64,000 nt of DNA, taken from Blumeriella jaapii (Eukaryota; Ascomycota; Leotiomycetes; Helotiales; Drepanopezizaceae). The stretch spans positions 62,001 through 126,000 of the forward strand of contig VWND01000080.1 of assembly GCA_009599575.1 (NCBI GenBank), in the 5' to 3' direction. Of this stretch, positions 10,790 to 23,900 are shown piece after piece. Under the pieces are notes generated by a model, which saw only the letters and a program-made list of their open reading frames with translations, was not told the origin of the DNA and searched no databases. Made by a program: the position numbers and the translations under genes. Position 1 is the stretch's first letter. Every line of letters starts with the position of its first letter.

Positions 10790-13700
10790 GAATGCGAAGT
10801 TTAGCTAAAATAATAAAAAAAATAGTAAAAAAGACAGGCTTTTTTCGTTTCGGAAGCAAAACAATTGATTTTCTTGTAATAAAAAAGGAATTAATAGCAG
10901 TTTTCTTATATTTAATAACGGTTATAAAAACCTTTTTTAATAATAAAAGCTCGTTTTTGTTATTTATCGATTTAGTAAGTTTTTTGTTAGCAATTCTAGC
11001 TTTAGCCAGTTCTGTTTTGATCGGATAAAGTTTCTAAAAGAAACGTATAGCGAATTCAGCTATAAAATTGTATGCGTTAATAACGTTTTTTAATAGTTTT
11101 TAAAATTAGTTTTCGGCGTTGTAACTACGCTATTATATCAAATAAAAAAAATTAAAATTTCGTTTAAAATCGAAAATAGCGTTTATAACTTATAGCAAGC
11201 TTTCGTTTGCGTCGATAAAAACAAATAAAAAAAAAGGTTTTTTTGCTTTGGAAAAAAGTCGTTGTAAACAGGTTTAAGCAAATTAATATAAAAAACAAAA
11301 TGTAATAGTTTTTGCTCGAAAAATAATTTCAGCCTGTAATTATAAAAGCCTAGAATTTCGGCGATTTTATAAAAACCGTAAAATTTGTTATTTAGTTTTT
11401 TAATTAGTCTGATAGAAGTTATATTGCGTTTATTAAAAAACACGTTATTTTTTATTTTGTAAACAAAAACTGATTGGCGGTTTGTTAATTAAAATAATAT
11501 TTCTGATCGGCTAACGCTAAAATCAAATATAAATATAAAAATAGTTTTAACTTTTTTATTTTATCGGCGAAATCGTTTTTTTTCGTATTTGCTATTCGCA
11601 AAATGCGTGAAATAAAATCTAAAATAGGCTTAAATAAAAAAAAGTTTATTCGGAAATAAAAACTTTTATTAACGTAAAAAAAAAACTCCGGTAAAAGCGT
11701 TTACAGCGTAATTCGCTGCGAATTCAGCTAAAAAAAGCCAGTTTTCCCAATCTTTTTGGGCGTATTCGACGAATTATTTTAAATCAAAAAGTAAATAAGC
11801 ATTCGCGTTTTCGATTTGGCCGTTTATTTCGGAATAAAAAATAATAAATAGCGTAATATTAGTTCCGAAACGGTAATTAATAGCTTTTCAAAACTGTAAA
11901 ACAAACAGGAAACTTCGGTCTGAAATTATAAAATCGAAGAAATTATATAAACGCCAAATATTTTTGCAAAACAATTTGGCTAAATCTATCGCTTTTATAA
12001 TTATATAGCAGATTGTATAATATCGTTTTTTAATAAAACGACAAATTATTATTATAATTAAATTGTTTCGATTTTTATGCTTTTTTACTGGAAAAAAACT
12101 TATAAAATCGACCGATATATAATTTCAACGGCGTAAAAAAATAGATAGGAATTTAAAAAGTTTTTAATAGCGTTAATTAATACTTATATTGCGGAAACAG
12201 CCGTTGCAATTGCGAACAAATCTTTTGTAATCTTCGGAAACTAATAGCTAATAGTAATTTTTATTAATAATTTCGTAAAGCTTGTTTTTGCCAGAATAGC
12301 CTGTTTTTATTAAATCATAGGCCATTTATAAAAGCCAAGTACGAATAAAAACGTTTAAATTCGATGTATTAAAAACGTAAAATCGATTTCGGAAATATAA
12401 TTTGTTATTACGTATAACGCATTTAAAAAATTGTAACGTTTTAAATTTCGAAATACTTTTTAATTTAAACATTTCTTTTTTAGTAGCGATTTACAGCTTA
12501 TTAATAAAATAATATTTATTTAAAAATCGTAAAAGCTTTTCGTCGTTTGCTTCGGATTATTTTAACGAAGCCGGAAAAGCGGTTAAAACTTCGATTAAAT
12601 AATATTTTTTAAAAAAGGTTTGGTTTTGAAACTGAATTTTTTCGTTTGAAAAATCTTAAGAAAGGTTTTGAAAACGTCGGGTTAAAAAATTAGATTTGCT
12701 ATTTTGTTTTTCAAGTTTAAATATAATTACAAAGTTAAAATCAGCTAAAAATTCGCTTCAGCGTATTTAACGTTTATTAAATTGCTTAATCGTTATAAAA
12801 TATTTTAAGTTTCGGTGATTTATAAATATTCGAATTAAATAGGCAGCTTTTTGTAATTCGGCTCGTTAATTTTCGAAGCAACGTATAATAACGAAAAATT
12901 TTTTATTATAAATTTCGTAATTGTATTCGGCAAAATCGAATTTCTTCGATATAAAAGCGATTAAATAAAGTATTTTTGTATCGTTTTTCTGAAATTTTTT
13001 TTTTAAAAAAACGTAGTTAAAAGCGTTAATTTCAATAAATATTTTTTTATTAAAATTAAAATAAAACAACGTAAATGCAATCGTAAAAGCTGATTTGAAA
13101 AATTCGAAAGCTTTTATATAATCGTCGTTAAAATTTTATTTAATATTTTTCTTCGTTAAATTCATTAAAAGAATAACGATTTTAAAAAAACTTTTAATAA
13201 ATCGTCGATAAAAATTCGCAAAATTTAAAAACGCTTATACGTTTTTAACGTTAAAAAAAAGATTCTAATTCGTAATCGCTTCGAGTTTTTTAAAATTCAT
13301 TTTAATTTCAATAGTAAAAATAATTATTCTAAAATAAACGATTTTTTAAACTTCGAACTCGCACTTTTTTATATTTAATTGCAGGCCCGCGTTAGAAAAA
13401 GCTTAAAAAACAAAATTAACGTGTTTTTTGTATTTTTAAAAGTCGTTTAAATAAATTTAAATATCGTTTATATAAGCTATATAAAAGATATTTAAATAAA
13501 ATCGTAAAAAATCGTTTATGCGAAATTGAAACGTGGCGAAAGCGTTGTATAATCCGAAAAGCATAATTAAAAATTCGAACAGGCCATATTTCGTATTAAA
13601 TACAATAAATTATTTATAGCTTTTTTTTATTCGAATTTTATTAAAAGCGGCGAAAACGTCGAGTTTAATATAAAATTTAATTTTGCTTAATCGTAAAAGC

Positions 13701-14770
13701 GTTTTTTAAATTAATAATAAAAAATATCGGTTTTTAATTATAATAGCGTTAAAAGTCTTGTAATCGACGCAAAATCGTAATTTTCCTTTTGGTTTTTTCG
13801 CGAATAAAACTGGAAAAGCTGCGAAAAAAAAGCTCGCTCGGATCCAGCCTTTTTCGAGATTTTTTTTAAAAAATTTGCGTAAAACTTAAAATTCGTCGAT
13901 TAATATATTATATAAAAAGTCGTATAAAAATACTGCTTCAAATCGAAGTTTTATCGTATAATCAACGTTTTTTTTATAAAATGCAAATTTATTGGCTTCG
14001 ATAAAATCAAAAGCGGCTAAATAATAATAATAATAAAAAAAAAGTTTTATTCGAAAATCGATTAGCGGTTTGATTTGAAAAGCCAAACGAATATTTTTTA
14101 ATAAAATTTCGGCGAAATAAAATTCGGCTGAAAATTGTTATTATACAATTTGAAAAAGCTTATTTTTTTGCAATTAATCGATTTTAAATAATATAATAAA
14201 AGGAAATTCGTCGGTTGGAACGCCTAGTTTATGTAATTATTAATTAATTTCGTACAAAAAGGCTGAAAATACCTCGACTTTTAATTAAAAGGCTAAGATA
14301 GTAAATACAGCTGCTTTTGTACGACGAGGTGTAACTGGTAAAACGACGGTTTTATAAAAGTAGCGTTTTAAATTAGGCCTGAAACGGCTAATTAATAAAT
14401 ACGTTAAGATAAGTAATTCGTACGGTAAAAATTTAAATTAAAACAAAAAGTGTTCGTGATCCAATTAATATAAAAGTTGTATATCCGAAGCCAAGGTTTT
14501 TTTAAAATAAAATCGTAATTTCTTAATATTATAATAAAAGCTGTAATTAATTCGGTATGGCCGGCGATATTAATTTGAAAAAAAAACTTAATAAATAATA
14601 TCGCCGTAAATAGAAAAGCGTTCGTTAGCCACGGTAAATTTACGTAGGTTAATAAATAAAACAAAAATTAATTCGTAATATTATACGAAAAAATAATTAA
14701 TAAAATTATCGATAGCTCTGGAATCGTTTAAAAAATAAGTTTTAATATATATATTATTAATAATTATAAT
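10790..14770 (-). pseudogene. C pol: PR-RT-RNaseH-INT-chromodomain remnant
   Basis: Reading downward: the protease active-site region is DSRAI at 14711-14725, with Arg where Gly belongs. RT is at about 13250-14100, with the active site YIND (13463-13474) and NAGLQLNIKKCEFEV just after it. RNase H includes the frame 12866-13069 (IEINAFNYV, EYNYEIYNKKFFVIIRCFEN). The integrase C-terminus is at 11183-11443 (RNITSIRLIKKLNNKFYGFY, LLHFVFYINLLKP). A decayed chromodomain follows to about 11000 (AIFDFKRNFNFFY, NVINAYNFIAEF). Asp to Asn, Glu to Lys and Gly to Arg changes are common. A lysine-rich tail continues to about 10790. Confidence 0.87.
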
Positions 14771-14879
14771 ACAAAATAATATTAAATATAATTCCGAAAC
14801 GCCGTTTAAAACAAATAATTCTAACTTATTTTTCAAAAGTTTTTAATAATAATAATTATTAAAAACAATTAGTTTCCCG

Positions 14880-16350
14880 ACTTTTTTGCTTCGGCTTTAG
14901 CTTTTTTAATTTAAAAAAAGTCGGAGCAATTAGCAGCGCGGTATTTATCGCTAACATATTATAAGCAAAAGTTATTAATAAAAAAATAAATTCGGCGCGC
15001 TAATTTTTCGGCATTATTTATTAAGCGTTTGTTTTTGATTATATCGGCTGCGATTTATATAATTGTTTTAGTTTAAATAACGCTAAAATTTATAAAATCG
15101 CTTTAAATAATAATCGTAATAACAGTTTTAAATATAAAAGCAGAAAAAGTAATTTCCGTATTACGGCCTTCGGTTTTATAATAATTAAAATTTAATTATC
15201 GAAAAACGATATCGGTTTCGCGTATTTAAGCGCAAAAACTAATAAAATCGATTTTCAAATCGAAAAAATTAATATAAAACAAACGGATAATTATATTAAA
15301 ATAAAAAGTTTCGCGCAGAATAGCGATAGCGGTTCCGTTATTAAATTTAATATAACTTTTAATTTCCAGCCAAATAAAAAAAAAAGAAACAAAAATTAAT
15401 TGCTTTGCTTAAAAAATAATTTTTTTTTAAATATATCTGCCTATTAATTAAAAACACCGAACGATTATTAAAAGATTTAAATTATTTTTGCAATAATTAA
15501 ATAAAAAAAAATGCCGTCCGTACGTAAACCTTTTTATAAAGCGCTTTTGGCTGTATCGGAAAAACGGAAAAAAAAATAACTTATGCGATTTTATTCGATC
15601 GCATATCAATTCTGTTTAAAACGGAGTTTTAAAATTATATTTTAAAAAAAAATAGTAAAATGCTTCGTAACGTTGCCGGTACCATCCGAACTTATAAATT
15701 TATCGGGATCGAAAAAAGCAGATGTTTTTTTTTTTTGCGTTTAAAATGTTCGATGTATTTTAATTAATAAAAGCTTGTTTTCGGAAATTAGCAAATTCGG
15801 CTTCGCGGTTTTAAATTTTTTTTTTTTAAAAAGCTTTTTTTTTTAATATTATACCGTTTTAATATTTAGCTTTTAAGCGAAATCATTTAGTTTGATTTTA
15901 AATAATATTATTATATCGTTTTGCTTTACCGCGTAAGCGAAAATATCGAAGATTTTTTAAAAGCAGGCTTTTGTATTAGCGATCAAAGCGGCGACGATTT
16001 GATCGAAGTATTAAAATGTTTTAAAATAAAATAATTAAAAAATTCCGACAACTTAAAAAGTTCCGACATTTTCGGTATTAATATCCGTTAAAAAAAAAGC
16101 GTAAAATATGTTTTGTTCCGGGATATAAGCAGAAATAAAACAAGGTTTTTTAAATATAAGTTTTATATTAAAAAAGGTTGTCGTTTTTTATATCAGAAAG
16201 GATTGTCGTTTCGTAGTTTCGTATAAAAGGTCGTAAAAGTCGTAAAATTGTTATCGCGATAAAATTGATTTTCTGTATACGCAAAGGCAAAACAGAATTG
16301 ACAGGCTTTTTCAGCTCGAAGGCTGAAATAGAAATATCAAAGGAATTTGA
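14880..16350 (-). pseudogene. C gag remnant with mutated zinc knuckle
   Basis: At 14926-14967 (minus strand) the order is C-x2-Y-x4-Y-x4-C. The CCHC knuckle has lost its second Cys (TGT to TAT) and its His (CAC to TAC), both the expected transition type. The rest, up to the 5' LTR at 16360, is in gag position but is too decayed to name a capsid fold. Long T runs and frame slips prevent choosing a start codon. Confidence 0.6.
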
Positions 16351-16359
16351 TAATTAATA

Positions 16360-16531
16360 TATAAAAAAACGAACGAGCAAAAGATTCGTAAGTGATTTGC
16401 ATTAATTACGAGGTTTTAAATTAAAAGTGTCGCGAAGTCTAAAATACAATATGTACGGGCTCCGATATCACGTGACAACAACGTGACCTTCGGACCACGT
16501 GACCAACGAACTGACGTCTTATCCCTTCACA
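16360..16531 (-). repeat. C 5' LTR (right, 172 bp)
   Basis: Same length as the left copy, aligned without gaps. It keeps the better 3' end CCCTTCACA and intact TCACGTGAC (16468-16476) and CCACGTGACC (16495-16504) boxes. As the 5' LTR it would have held the promoter. Confidence 0.92.
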
Positions 16532-16577
16532 AGTTGCTAAGGTAATACGAAAAGTGGCAAAAAAATAAATCGTCACA
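16532..16577 (-). repeat. B3 LTR, last part after element C
   Basis: Starts with the second AGTTG copy (16532-16536), continues ctaaggtaatacgaaaag and ends ataaatcgtcaca. This completes the LTR broken at 10522. The unmutated TCGTCACA end is preserved here. The polypurine complement ctctccgtccg follows. Confidence 0.9.
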
Positions 16578-16589
16578 CTATCTCTCCGT

Positions 16590-18859
16590 CCGAAAAAAAC
16601 GCGCCCTCGAGCTTTTATTTATTAGTACGTCGCTATCCAAGTAATCGTACGAATCCAAACCTTCGGAATACGCTTTCAGCCAGTTTACAAATTTTGCAAA
16701 AAAACCGGAAAACTTTTTATACGCCAAATAAAAATCGCGCATTTTTAAAAAAGCATATATAAAATCAAACGCGAAATACTACGTAAGATTTTTATTTAAG
16801 CCTATCCAAAAAACTTTATATTAAAAGGTCTTTCGCTGCACTCGACAAACGATCAATTTTTCGACTTCGTATTCAAGCTTATCAATTATATTAATAAATT
16901 CAAAAGCTAAATTAATCTGTTTTAAAAGCGCGTCGTCAGCTGTTTTACGCAATCGACTAGCGTAAAAAACTAAATGTACGTTTATAATACTAAAAAAATC
17001 TAGCTTAAAAGCGTTATCGAAAATTTTAGCTATAATTTTGAAAAAGCCGTTTGTAAAATTATCGAACTTGCGAAAAAGCCGGAAAATCGGAAATAAACGC
17101 ATGTCGAGCCAAACGTAATCGCCAACGTTAAAATCGATCGCGCGGCGAAATTTATTCGCATTTTTTTTTATTTTGTCGTAAGCTTATTAAAAATGCGATT
17201 TGGCGAAGTTTTAAGCGTCGTAATAGCGGCGAGCGTACGCACGAGCTTCGTTTACGTTTAGCTTATATAAAAAATTAAAAAAAAAGGAAATATCGAGCTT
17301 TTAATTCCAATTAATATAAAAAATATAACCGTATATAATTTTAAAAAATAAAAGGCCATTTAAATTTTCGTAAAAAAAAACCATTTGAACGAAATCTATT
17401 ATTAAAAGAAATTCGTTCTAATCGTTTTAATAAAAATTTACGAAAAATCGAAAGCGTTTTTGCAAATATTAATTATAAATTTCGGTCTGACCGTCGGTTT
17501 TAAAATGAGCGGCTATCGAAAGCTTTAATTGCGTACCGAATATTTTGTTTAATTCAAATCAGAAAATAAATTAATATTAAAAGCTACGATCGTTAATAAT
17601 ATTTTTCGAAAGGCCAAAATACTTATATACGTAAAATATATACAATTTAGCGAAGCTTCGAGCGTCGATATTTTTATAACAGAAAATCGAAATAGCTTGT
17701 TTAAAAAAGCGATTTATTATTACAAATACGTTATCGTAATCGTATTTGTTTTTGTTAAAGCTGCAAAAGTTTATTATAACGTATTTTCAAAAATGGTTAA
17801 AAACAAAAAAAAGCTAAAAAAAGCCGGAGCGCTTATTTTTTAAAACAAAACTTTTTCGATAAACGTAGCAATTGCGATAATATTATTTTACGAAAGCTGT
17901 TATACCTCGCTAATAATATTAATCCGAAAGTAATTGCGTAGTTTTGCGAGCGCTAAAATAAGCAATAAAAATCTGGTCGTATATTTTTCGTATAAAAGCT
18001 AAACGAAAATAATCGACGTCTAATATTATTAAGCGACCGTAATATAACAGCAAATCGCGTTTAAATATATACGAAGTATTATTATCGTCGTTTTTTTTTA
18101 TAGCGTATTATACAGCTTTTTTTCGAAAAGCCATCAGGCTGTTAATTATGCGATTAGCGTAGAAAATTTAATCAACGATACGAAATGCGAAAAAAAAATC
18201 AGTTATTTCAACGATAAAAACAGCTGTTTCGAAGGCCGTAAAAAATCGAAGTTTTTAGTTAAAAAGCGGTGATCGATCTGATCTGCTCGGAAAAAAATTT
18301 GCAAGCGCTGAATGCGTTTAAAAAAGTTTTGACGATCGAATTCGCTTGTACGACGTATTAATGCGTTAGCCAAAGAATTGTATTTATTTGATTTGTACGT
18401 AATAAAAAAATTGTAATCGGCGAAAAGCTCGGCCCAGCGTGCTTATCGAGCGTTTAAAAGTTTAGAAATTATAAAGTATTCTAAGGCTTTATAATTAATA
18501 ATTATTTTAATCTAATAAACTAAGTCAACTAATTCAGCACGAAAATTATTTAAAAATCTTACGATTGCGAATATTTTTTTATCGTATACGACGTAGTTTA
18601 GTTTTGCGAAGGCTATAGTTTTGCTAAAATAAGCGACTGAAAGCCAGTCGTTATTATAAAGTTGCGAAAGCACAAAAGCTACTACGCCGTCGGAAGCGTT
18701 AGTTTTTAATATGCAAAGAAAGTTTTGCCTGTAATATTATAAAACTAAAGCAGTAATAAAAGCTAATATAAAAAGGTCGAAACTCTTTTAATATTTAAAA
18801 GTAAAATTGTAAAAAACGTTAGCCTAAGTTAAATAAATCAAAGGCTTTGCAATTATACC
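16590..18859 (-). pseudogene. B3 pol fragment: RNase H, integrase, chromodomain
   Basis: Minus strand, reading from 18859 down: the RT/RNase H connection, RNase H (about 18510-18780), the integrase finger and core, and the DVGDYVWLD-like region at about 17110. The chromodomain part at 16640-16880 includes FEFINIIDKLEYEVEKLIV near 16840-16890. The matching piece in B4 is 33700-35980. The frame 16821-17102 keeps 93 codons of the integrase/chromodomain junction without a stop. D1 cuts the copy at 18859. Confidence 0.85.
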
Positions 18860-19250
18860 TGTTACGATCCTGGCTAGTGGTAGTTGCCAGTGGTAGTTGC
18901 CAGTGGTATGGTTGCCAGTGGTATGGTTGCCAATGATATGATTGCCAGTGGTATGATTGCTGGTGGTGTTGGATTAAGGTTTGGGCACGGACCACCTCGG
19001 CCACTAGGCCTCGCGCTAAGTCACGTGACCCATAAGCGCAACCTATTATACATAAAATTCGCGATCCCGAGCATTCTAGCTCGGTGTTTTTTTTTAATTT
19101 ATATACGTACTTTTTAGTTTATATCACTTTTTTAATCATTTTTAAGCTAGTTATAATATAAAAAAAAACCAAACAACTTTCGCTGAAAAGTTTTGTATCC
19201 ACGGTTAAAAACTCGATTTGCTTTTTGCAATTCGAATTTTTTTCAGGCCG
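18860..19250 (+). repeat. D1 5' LTR (end not resolved), little-mutated first part
   Basis: The start TGTTACGATCC is clear because B3 pol is interrupted there. The first 200 bp keep CpA and TpG and are fairly G+C-rich, including a minisatellite and TCACGTGACC at 19021-19030. The LTR end is estimated by analogy with F, whose LTR ends about 330 bp before the matching gag position. With no second LTR copy in the window I cannot place it exactly. Confidence 0.6.
18878..18970 (+). repeat. 13/15-bp minisatellite in D1 LTR
   Basis: Two 13-bp units (tggtagttgccag at 18878 and 18891) are followed by four 15-bp units of the type tggtatggttgccag (18904, 18919, 18934, 18949) and a partial. Read on the minus strand it mimics a HWQPY repeat protein, but this is only repeat translation. 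Confidence 0.9.
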
Positions 19251-19569
19251 TCCGTACCGACGTTTATTTATCGATGCTTTAATCAAACTTTTTTTTATTA
19301 ATTTTGTTTCCAGAAAAAGCTGAAATCTTTTTTTTTTATTAATTCGATTTGCTTTTGCAATTCGAATCGCCTTTTTTTAATATATTTTATGTTTTTTTTA
19401 TAAATCGACGCGGCATCCGAAAACGAACGCAATCCGTACGATTCGGCTTCGAATCAGTATTTCCACCTTTTGCTTTTGTTTTTAGCGCTTCCGAATTTCA
19501 ATTTCTTTTATCGAAAAAATTATTAAAAAAGACCACGCTTAAAACGATTCGAAAAAACTTTCCACCGAG

Positions 19570-20860
19570 ACTTTGATTTATTTAATTAATAAACGAATCC
19601 GCGCCGAACAAAAAAAAACGATAAACGTAAAAAAATAAAAAAAATACGAACTAAAATAAAGCAGAAAAAAACTAAAAAAAAAATCTACGAAACAATTAAA
19701 AGATTCGAAAAAACCAAAAAACGCCGAAACGAATTTCGAAAAAAAATTAAAGAATTCTAATAAAAACTTAACGCTTTCGAAAATATCGAAAAAAAAGTTT
19801 TTATATTTTCTAATATCGCTTCAATTAAAAAAAAACAGAAAATAATTTAAGCCGGCGATTATTATAAAATATCCTCGAAGTATTACGATAATAATACTTA
19901 TTAAAAACGATTTAGCATTTTTTTTAAGCATATTATATCTTTTGTAGGAAACACAACGAATTCGAGCCGAAAAATACCAAAAATAAAAGATTTTCTAACA
20001 TATCGAAGAAAAAATACTAAAAAAGCTTAATTTTTCATTCGGCGTACAAAGCGAAATTTCCGCCAAAATAAAAAAGTAATATTTTATATTAATTAAAAAA
20101 AAATTAACGCTTATGTTTTAATCTTCGATAATAAAATAAAAAAAAAATAAACCGAATACGAACGACGTTTTACGAATATTCGAATTATATAAAACGATTT
20201 TAAAAAATAAATATTAAACTTTTTAATAAATACGGAAAATCGAAAAATCGCGGCTTCGAATTCATACGATAAAACGAAGCAAAAAAAGCTAAAATTAGTT
20301 AACGATTTCGTTGCTTATTTAAATAATTTCGAACAGCAGTTGCAAATAACAGACGATACGACTAGAAAAAAAATGCTTTTCGCAAAACTCCGATTTATTT
20401 TTCGAAAAAAAATTATTAAACGAAGCAATACTATAGCTATAAGCTCGTACGAAAAATTGGTATTAATCGCTCGTCGTATCGAAAATGCTAATAAAATTAT
20501 CAGCGACGAAACGAAAAAATAATAAACGACGAAACGAACGTAAAAAAAAAAAAAAAAAAAAAAACTTATATTTACGATTAAAATTTAAAAGCTAAAACAG
20601 ATATATATCGTTTTCGATTCGAAAATACGTTATAAAAAAAAAACGAAAGCGAAAAAACGACAATCTTAATAAAATCCTTTGAAATCTTAGAATTTTTAAC
20701 GACTTTTTTTACTTTTCGAAATGCAGTCGCTGCCAAAAAGCAAAGCATCGTATAGCTAATTGTTTAAAAATCGAATATTATAAATATAATAAAAAAAAAT
20801 ATATAATTCCAAACTGTTTCGAAGCTAATAAATCTAAAGATTCGAAAAAAGCTTCCGTTC
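19570..20860 (+). pseudogene. D1 gag with CCHC zinc knuckles
   Basis: Starts around INKRIRAEQKK (19590), shared with F at about 43020 on the minus strand. An alpha-helical-looking Lys/Glu-rich part follows, then MQITDDTTRKKMLFAKLRF at 20340-20400 and the conserved IARRIENANKIISDETK stretch. The first zinc knuckle at 20722-20763 is intact (CSRCQKAKHRIANC). A second, 13 codons downstream, has both first cysteines changed to Tyr. F has the same pair. The stretch before 19570 (about 300 bp, T-rich) is leader with no recognisable coding. Confidence 0.8.
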
Positions 20861-20949
20861 GATTTTAATTTCGTTGCTGCTAATAAAATCGAACGAAAAA
20901 AAAAACAAAAAATAATAATTTCAATCGAAATTAAAAAAGCCAAAAGCGA

Positions 20950-23900
20950 AATTCGTACGAAACGAGCTTTTATCGATTGCGGCGCGGAAAAAAACTGCGT
21001 AATCCAAAAATTATTAATTAAATATAAATAAAAACCAATTTAAAAACGTATTAATTTATTTACGATTAAAAAAAAAAAAAAATTATTTACGGCACGCATA
21101 CGCAATTTATTCGCGCTATTAATAATTATAAAATAATTAAAAAAATACAAAGCGATTTCGTAGCTTACGATATAAATATCCTAAAAGTTTTATTTATTTT
21201 AAAATTCTTTTAGTTACGAAATATCGATTCCGTTATAAATTTTCGAATTAAATCGTAGCGATATTTAATCGAACGCTTACAGCTTAATTTCGTTATAATC
21301 AAACGTTTTAAAAAGGAATCTAAAAAAAAGCAAGCGTTTTATATCGTTTTAAAAAAAGCTATTAAAAAACAGCATTAATTATTTTTTAAATACGACGATT
21401 ACGCCGACGTGTTTAACGATACCGCCGCGGTTATTCTAGCTTTTTACTATTTTATAAAACATCGAATAAACTTCGCGAAAAGGAAAAACCTTTTTTAAAA
21501 ACCAATCTATTTTTTATCGGAATTTAAATTTACCGAATTGCGCGAATATTTCGATTCGAATTTAAAAAAAGGCTAAATAAAAAAATCTATTAGCTTTACC
21601 GGCGCACCGGTAATATTTATACCGAAAAAAAACGGGAGTTTACGATTATGCGTCGATTATAAAAATCTAAACGCAATTACGATTGAAAATCGAATTTTTC
21701 TATTTTTTATAAACGAAACTTTAAATCGTTTAAAAAAAGCTAAAATATTTATTAAGCTAAATCTTATTTAGGCGTACCACCGCTTTCGAATAAAAAAAAA
21801 ATAAAATAAAAAACTGCGTTTCGTATTCGTTACGAATACTTCGAATACTGCGTATTACTTTTCGATCTTTCGAACGCACCAGCAATCTTCCAAACGTATA
21901 TTAATCAAATTTTAGTCGGTTTAATAAATATTACGTATATAATTTATTTCGACGATATTTTAATATTTTTCGAAAACCTCGACGATTATATAAACGCGGT
22001 AAAATTTTTTTTCGAAAAACTTCGTATTAATAAATTTTACGAAAATCTGAAAAAATATATTTTCGATACGAATACGATTAAATTCCTAAGCTTCGTCGTT
22101 ATTTTTATAAAAATTAAAATAGACCTAAAAAAAATAAATAATATTCGGAAATGGCCCTTTTTTATTACGTGGCGAAATATTCAAATATTTTTGGGTTTTA
22201 CTAATTTTTACAAACGTTTTATTAAAAACTACGCTAAGCTTTGCCGATTTATTACAAATCTTTTAAAAAAAATGCAACGAAAAAAAATATCGGGCCTTTT
22301 TCGCTTTTTATTCGAAGCGAAAATCGCTTTTTTATTTTTAAAAAAAAAGTTTTGCTAAGCATCGATTTTACGCTATTTCGATTTTTAATTAAAAATCCAA
22401 ATCGAAACAAACGCTTCGAAATTCGCTATAAGCGAAATATTATTTTAATTATTTGAAAAAAATACGAAAGCACGTTGGCATTTTATCGCGTATTATTCGA
22501 AAAAGCTTTTTTTTCATAAAACAAAAATACAAAGTTTACGACGCTAAGCTAATAGCTATAATTTACGTTTTTAAATAATAAAACCAATTTTTACGTAGCG
22601 CTTTTAACGTTATTATTATACGTACAAATTATTATAATTTAAAATACTTTTTTACGAAAAAACGTTTAAACGGACGCTAAGCGAAATAAGCCGACGAGCT
22701 AGCTAAATACGATTTTGCAATCGAATATAAAACAAAAGTTTTTAATTCGGCGAATAGTTTTTTCCGCCGGCCAGATTTAAAAGAATTTTTAAAAAAAAAT
22801 AATAAATAGCTGCTTACGCTGCATCGTAAGCTAAAACTAGCTTATTTAAAGAATTTTAAAATATTTTTCGCAATAAAAACACGCTTAAAATCGGGGCATA
22901 AATTATTTCGCGCCGATAAATATTCGAAGCTTTTATTAACGAAATCAAAAAGTAAAAAGCAAGCGGAAAAAAGCCAAATAAAAAGCTTTTTCGCCGGATT
23001 GTTTTTTGCTAATATTATTAATTGCAAATAATATATATTACGAAGCGTAGCCGCTATATTATTATAATCCGAAACGGTTAATAACGAGCTAGCAAAATCG
23101 ATTTATAAAACTATTTTTAAATTGCAAAAATCTGATTTTTTTGTATTATAAAAAACGTACGAATCGGCCTCGCAAAATAATCGAGCCGGATCCGAAAAAT
23201 ATTAATATATAAGCCAAAATAAATTATTACGTTACAAAAAACGTACGTATATTCCGAATAAAAACGCTATTAAAAGCGAAATATTAAAAATTAATTACGA
23301 CGATCCGACCGCCGGCTATTAGAGTTTTCGGCGAACGCTAAAACTGGTCGAAAAAAAAAATTTCTGGCCTGATTTACGAAGCGACGTAAAGCGTTATATT
23401 AATACGTATAAAAAGTGCTAAAAAAGCAAATTTAAAAAGCATCGATTTTATAGCGAATTAGCTTTTTTTTCGATTTCTACGAAATTTAAAAAAAAAAAAA
23501 ATTATAAATTTTATTACGAATTTTATTTTTTAATAAAAAACGAAATCGTATTTACGATTCGATATTCGTTATAATAAATCGATATACGAAGCTGTCGAAA
23601 TACATATCGATACAAAAAACGATTTTAGCCCCAAATTTGGCTAAAATATTTATATAATATATTTACAAAATTTTTGGCTGTTTTAAAAAAATTATTACAA
23701 ATAAAAAGTCAATTTTTATTAATAAATTCTGGTTTTTAATAATATTTTATTTATAAATACGACGTCGATTAAGCACCGCTTTCCATTTTTAAACCGATAG
23801 CCAAACGAAACGTTAAAATTAAGTTTTAAAATTTTATTTTCGCACGTACTGCGATTATCGATAAAACGATTAAGCTACGAAACTTGCTTTAGCCGAATTT

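Larger units (their letters stand above)
10523..16531 (-). mobile_element. Element C: complete 6.0-kb Ty3/Gypsy chromovirus in B3's LTR
   Basis: Two 172-bp LTRs bound the element, with a perfect AGTTG duplication outside (10518-10522 and 16532-16536). LTR ends read TATAAAGGG on the left and CCCTTCACA on the right. The unmutated ends would be TGTGAAGGG/CCCTTCACA, a 9-bp inverted repeat. The internal region codes on the minus strand in the order gag, protease, RT, RNase H, integrase, chromodomain. All 24 differences I counted between the two LTRs are transitions. Confidence 0.93.
10295..18859 (-). mobile_element. B3: family B element inserted in B2, split by element C
   Basis: The LTR starts at 10295 (TGTAACGATC) inside B2's RNase H. 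The LTR is interrupted at 10522 by element C and resumes at 16532 after C's target duplication AGTTG, ending TCGTCACA at 16577. The internal region then runs to 18859, where D1 begins. The 5' half of B3 is displaced by the nested insertions and is not seen in the window. Confidence 0.88.

Noticed and set aside
16335..16359. Primer-binding site of C (taattatcaaattcc on the minus strand)
   Set aside because: It would need two changes to give a TGG start, and no tRNA 3' end could be matched from the sequence alone.
18819..19004. HWQPY repeat protein on the minus strand
   Set aside because: Translation of the minisatellite in the D1 LTR, running into B3 pol. No coding support.
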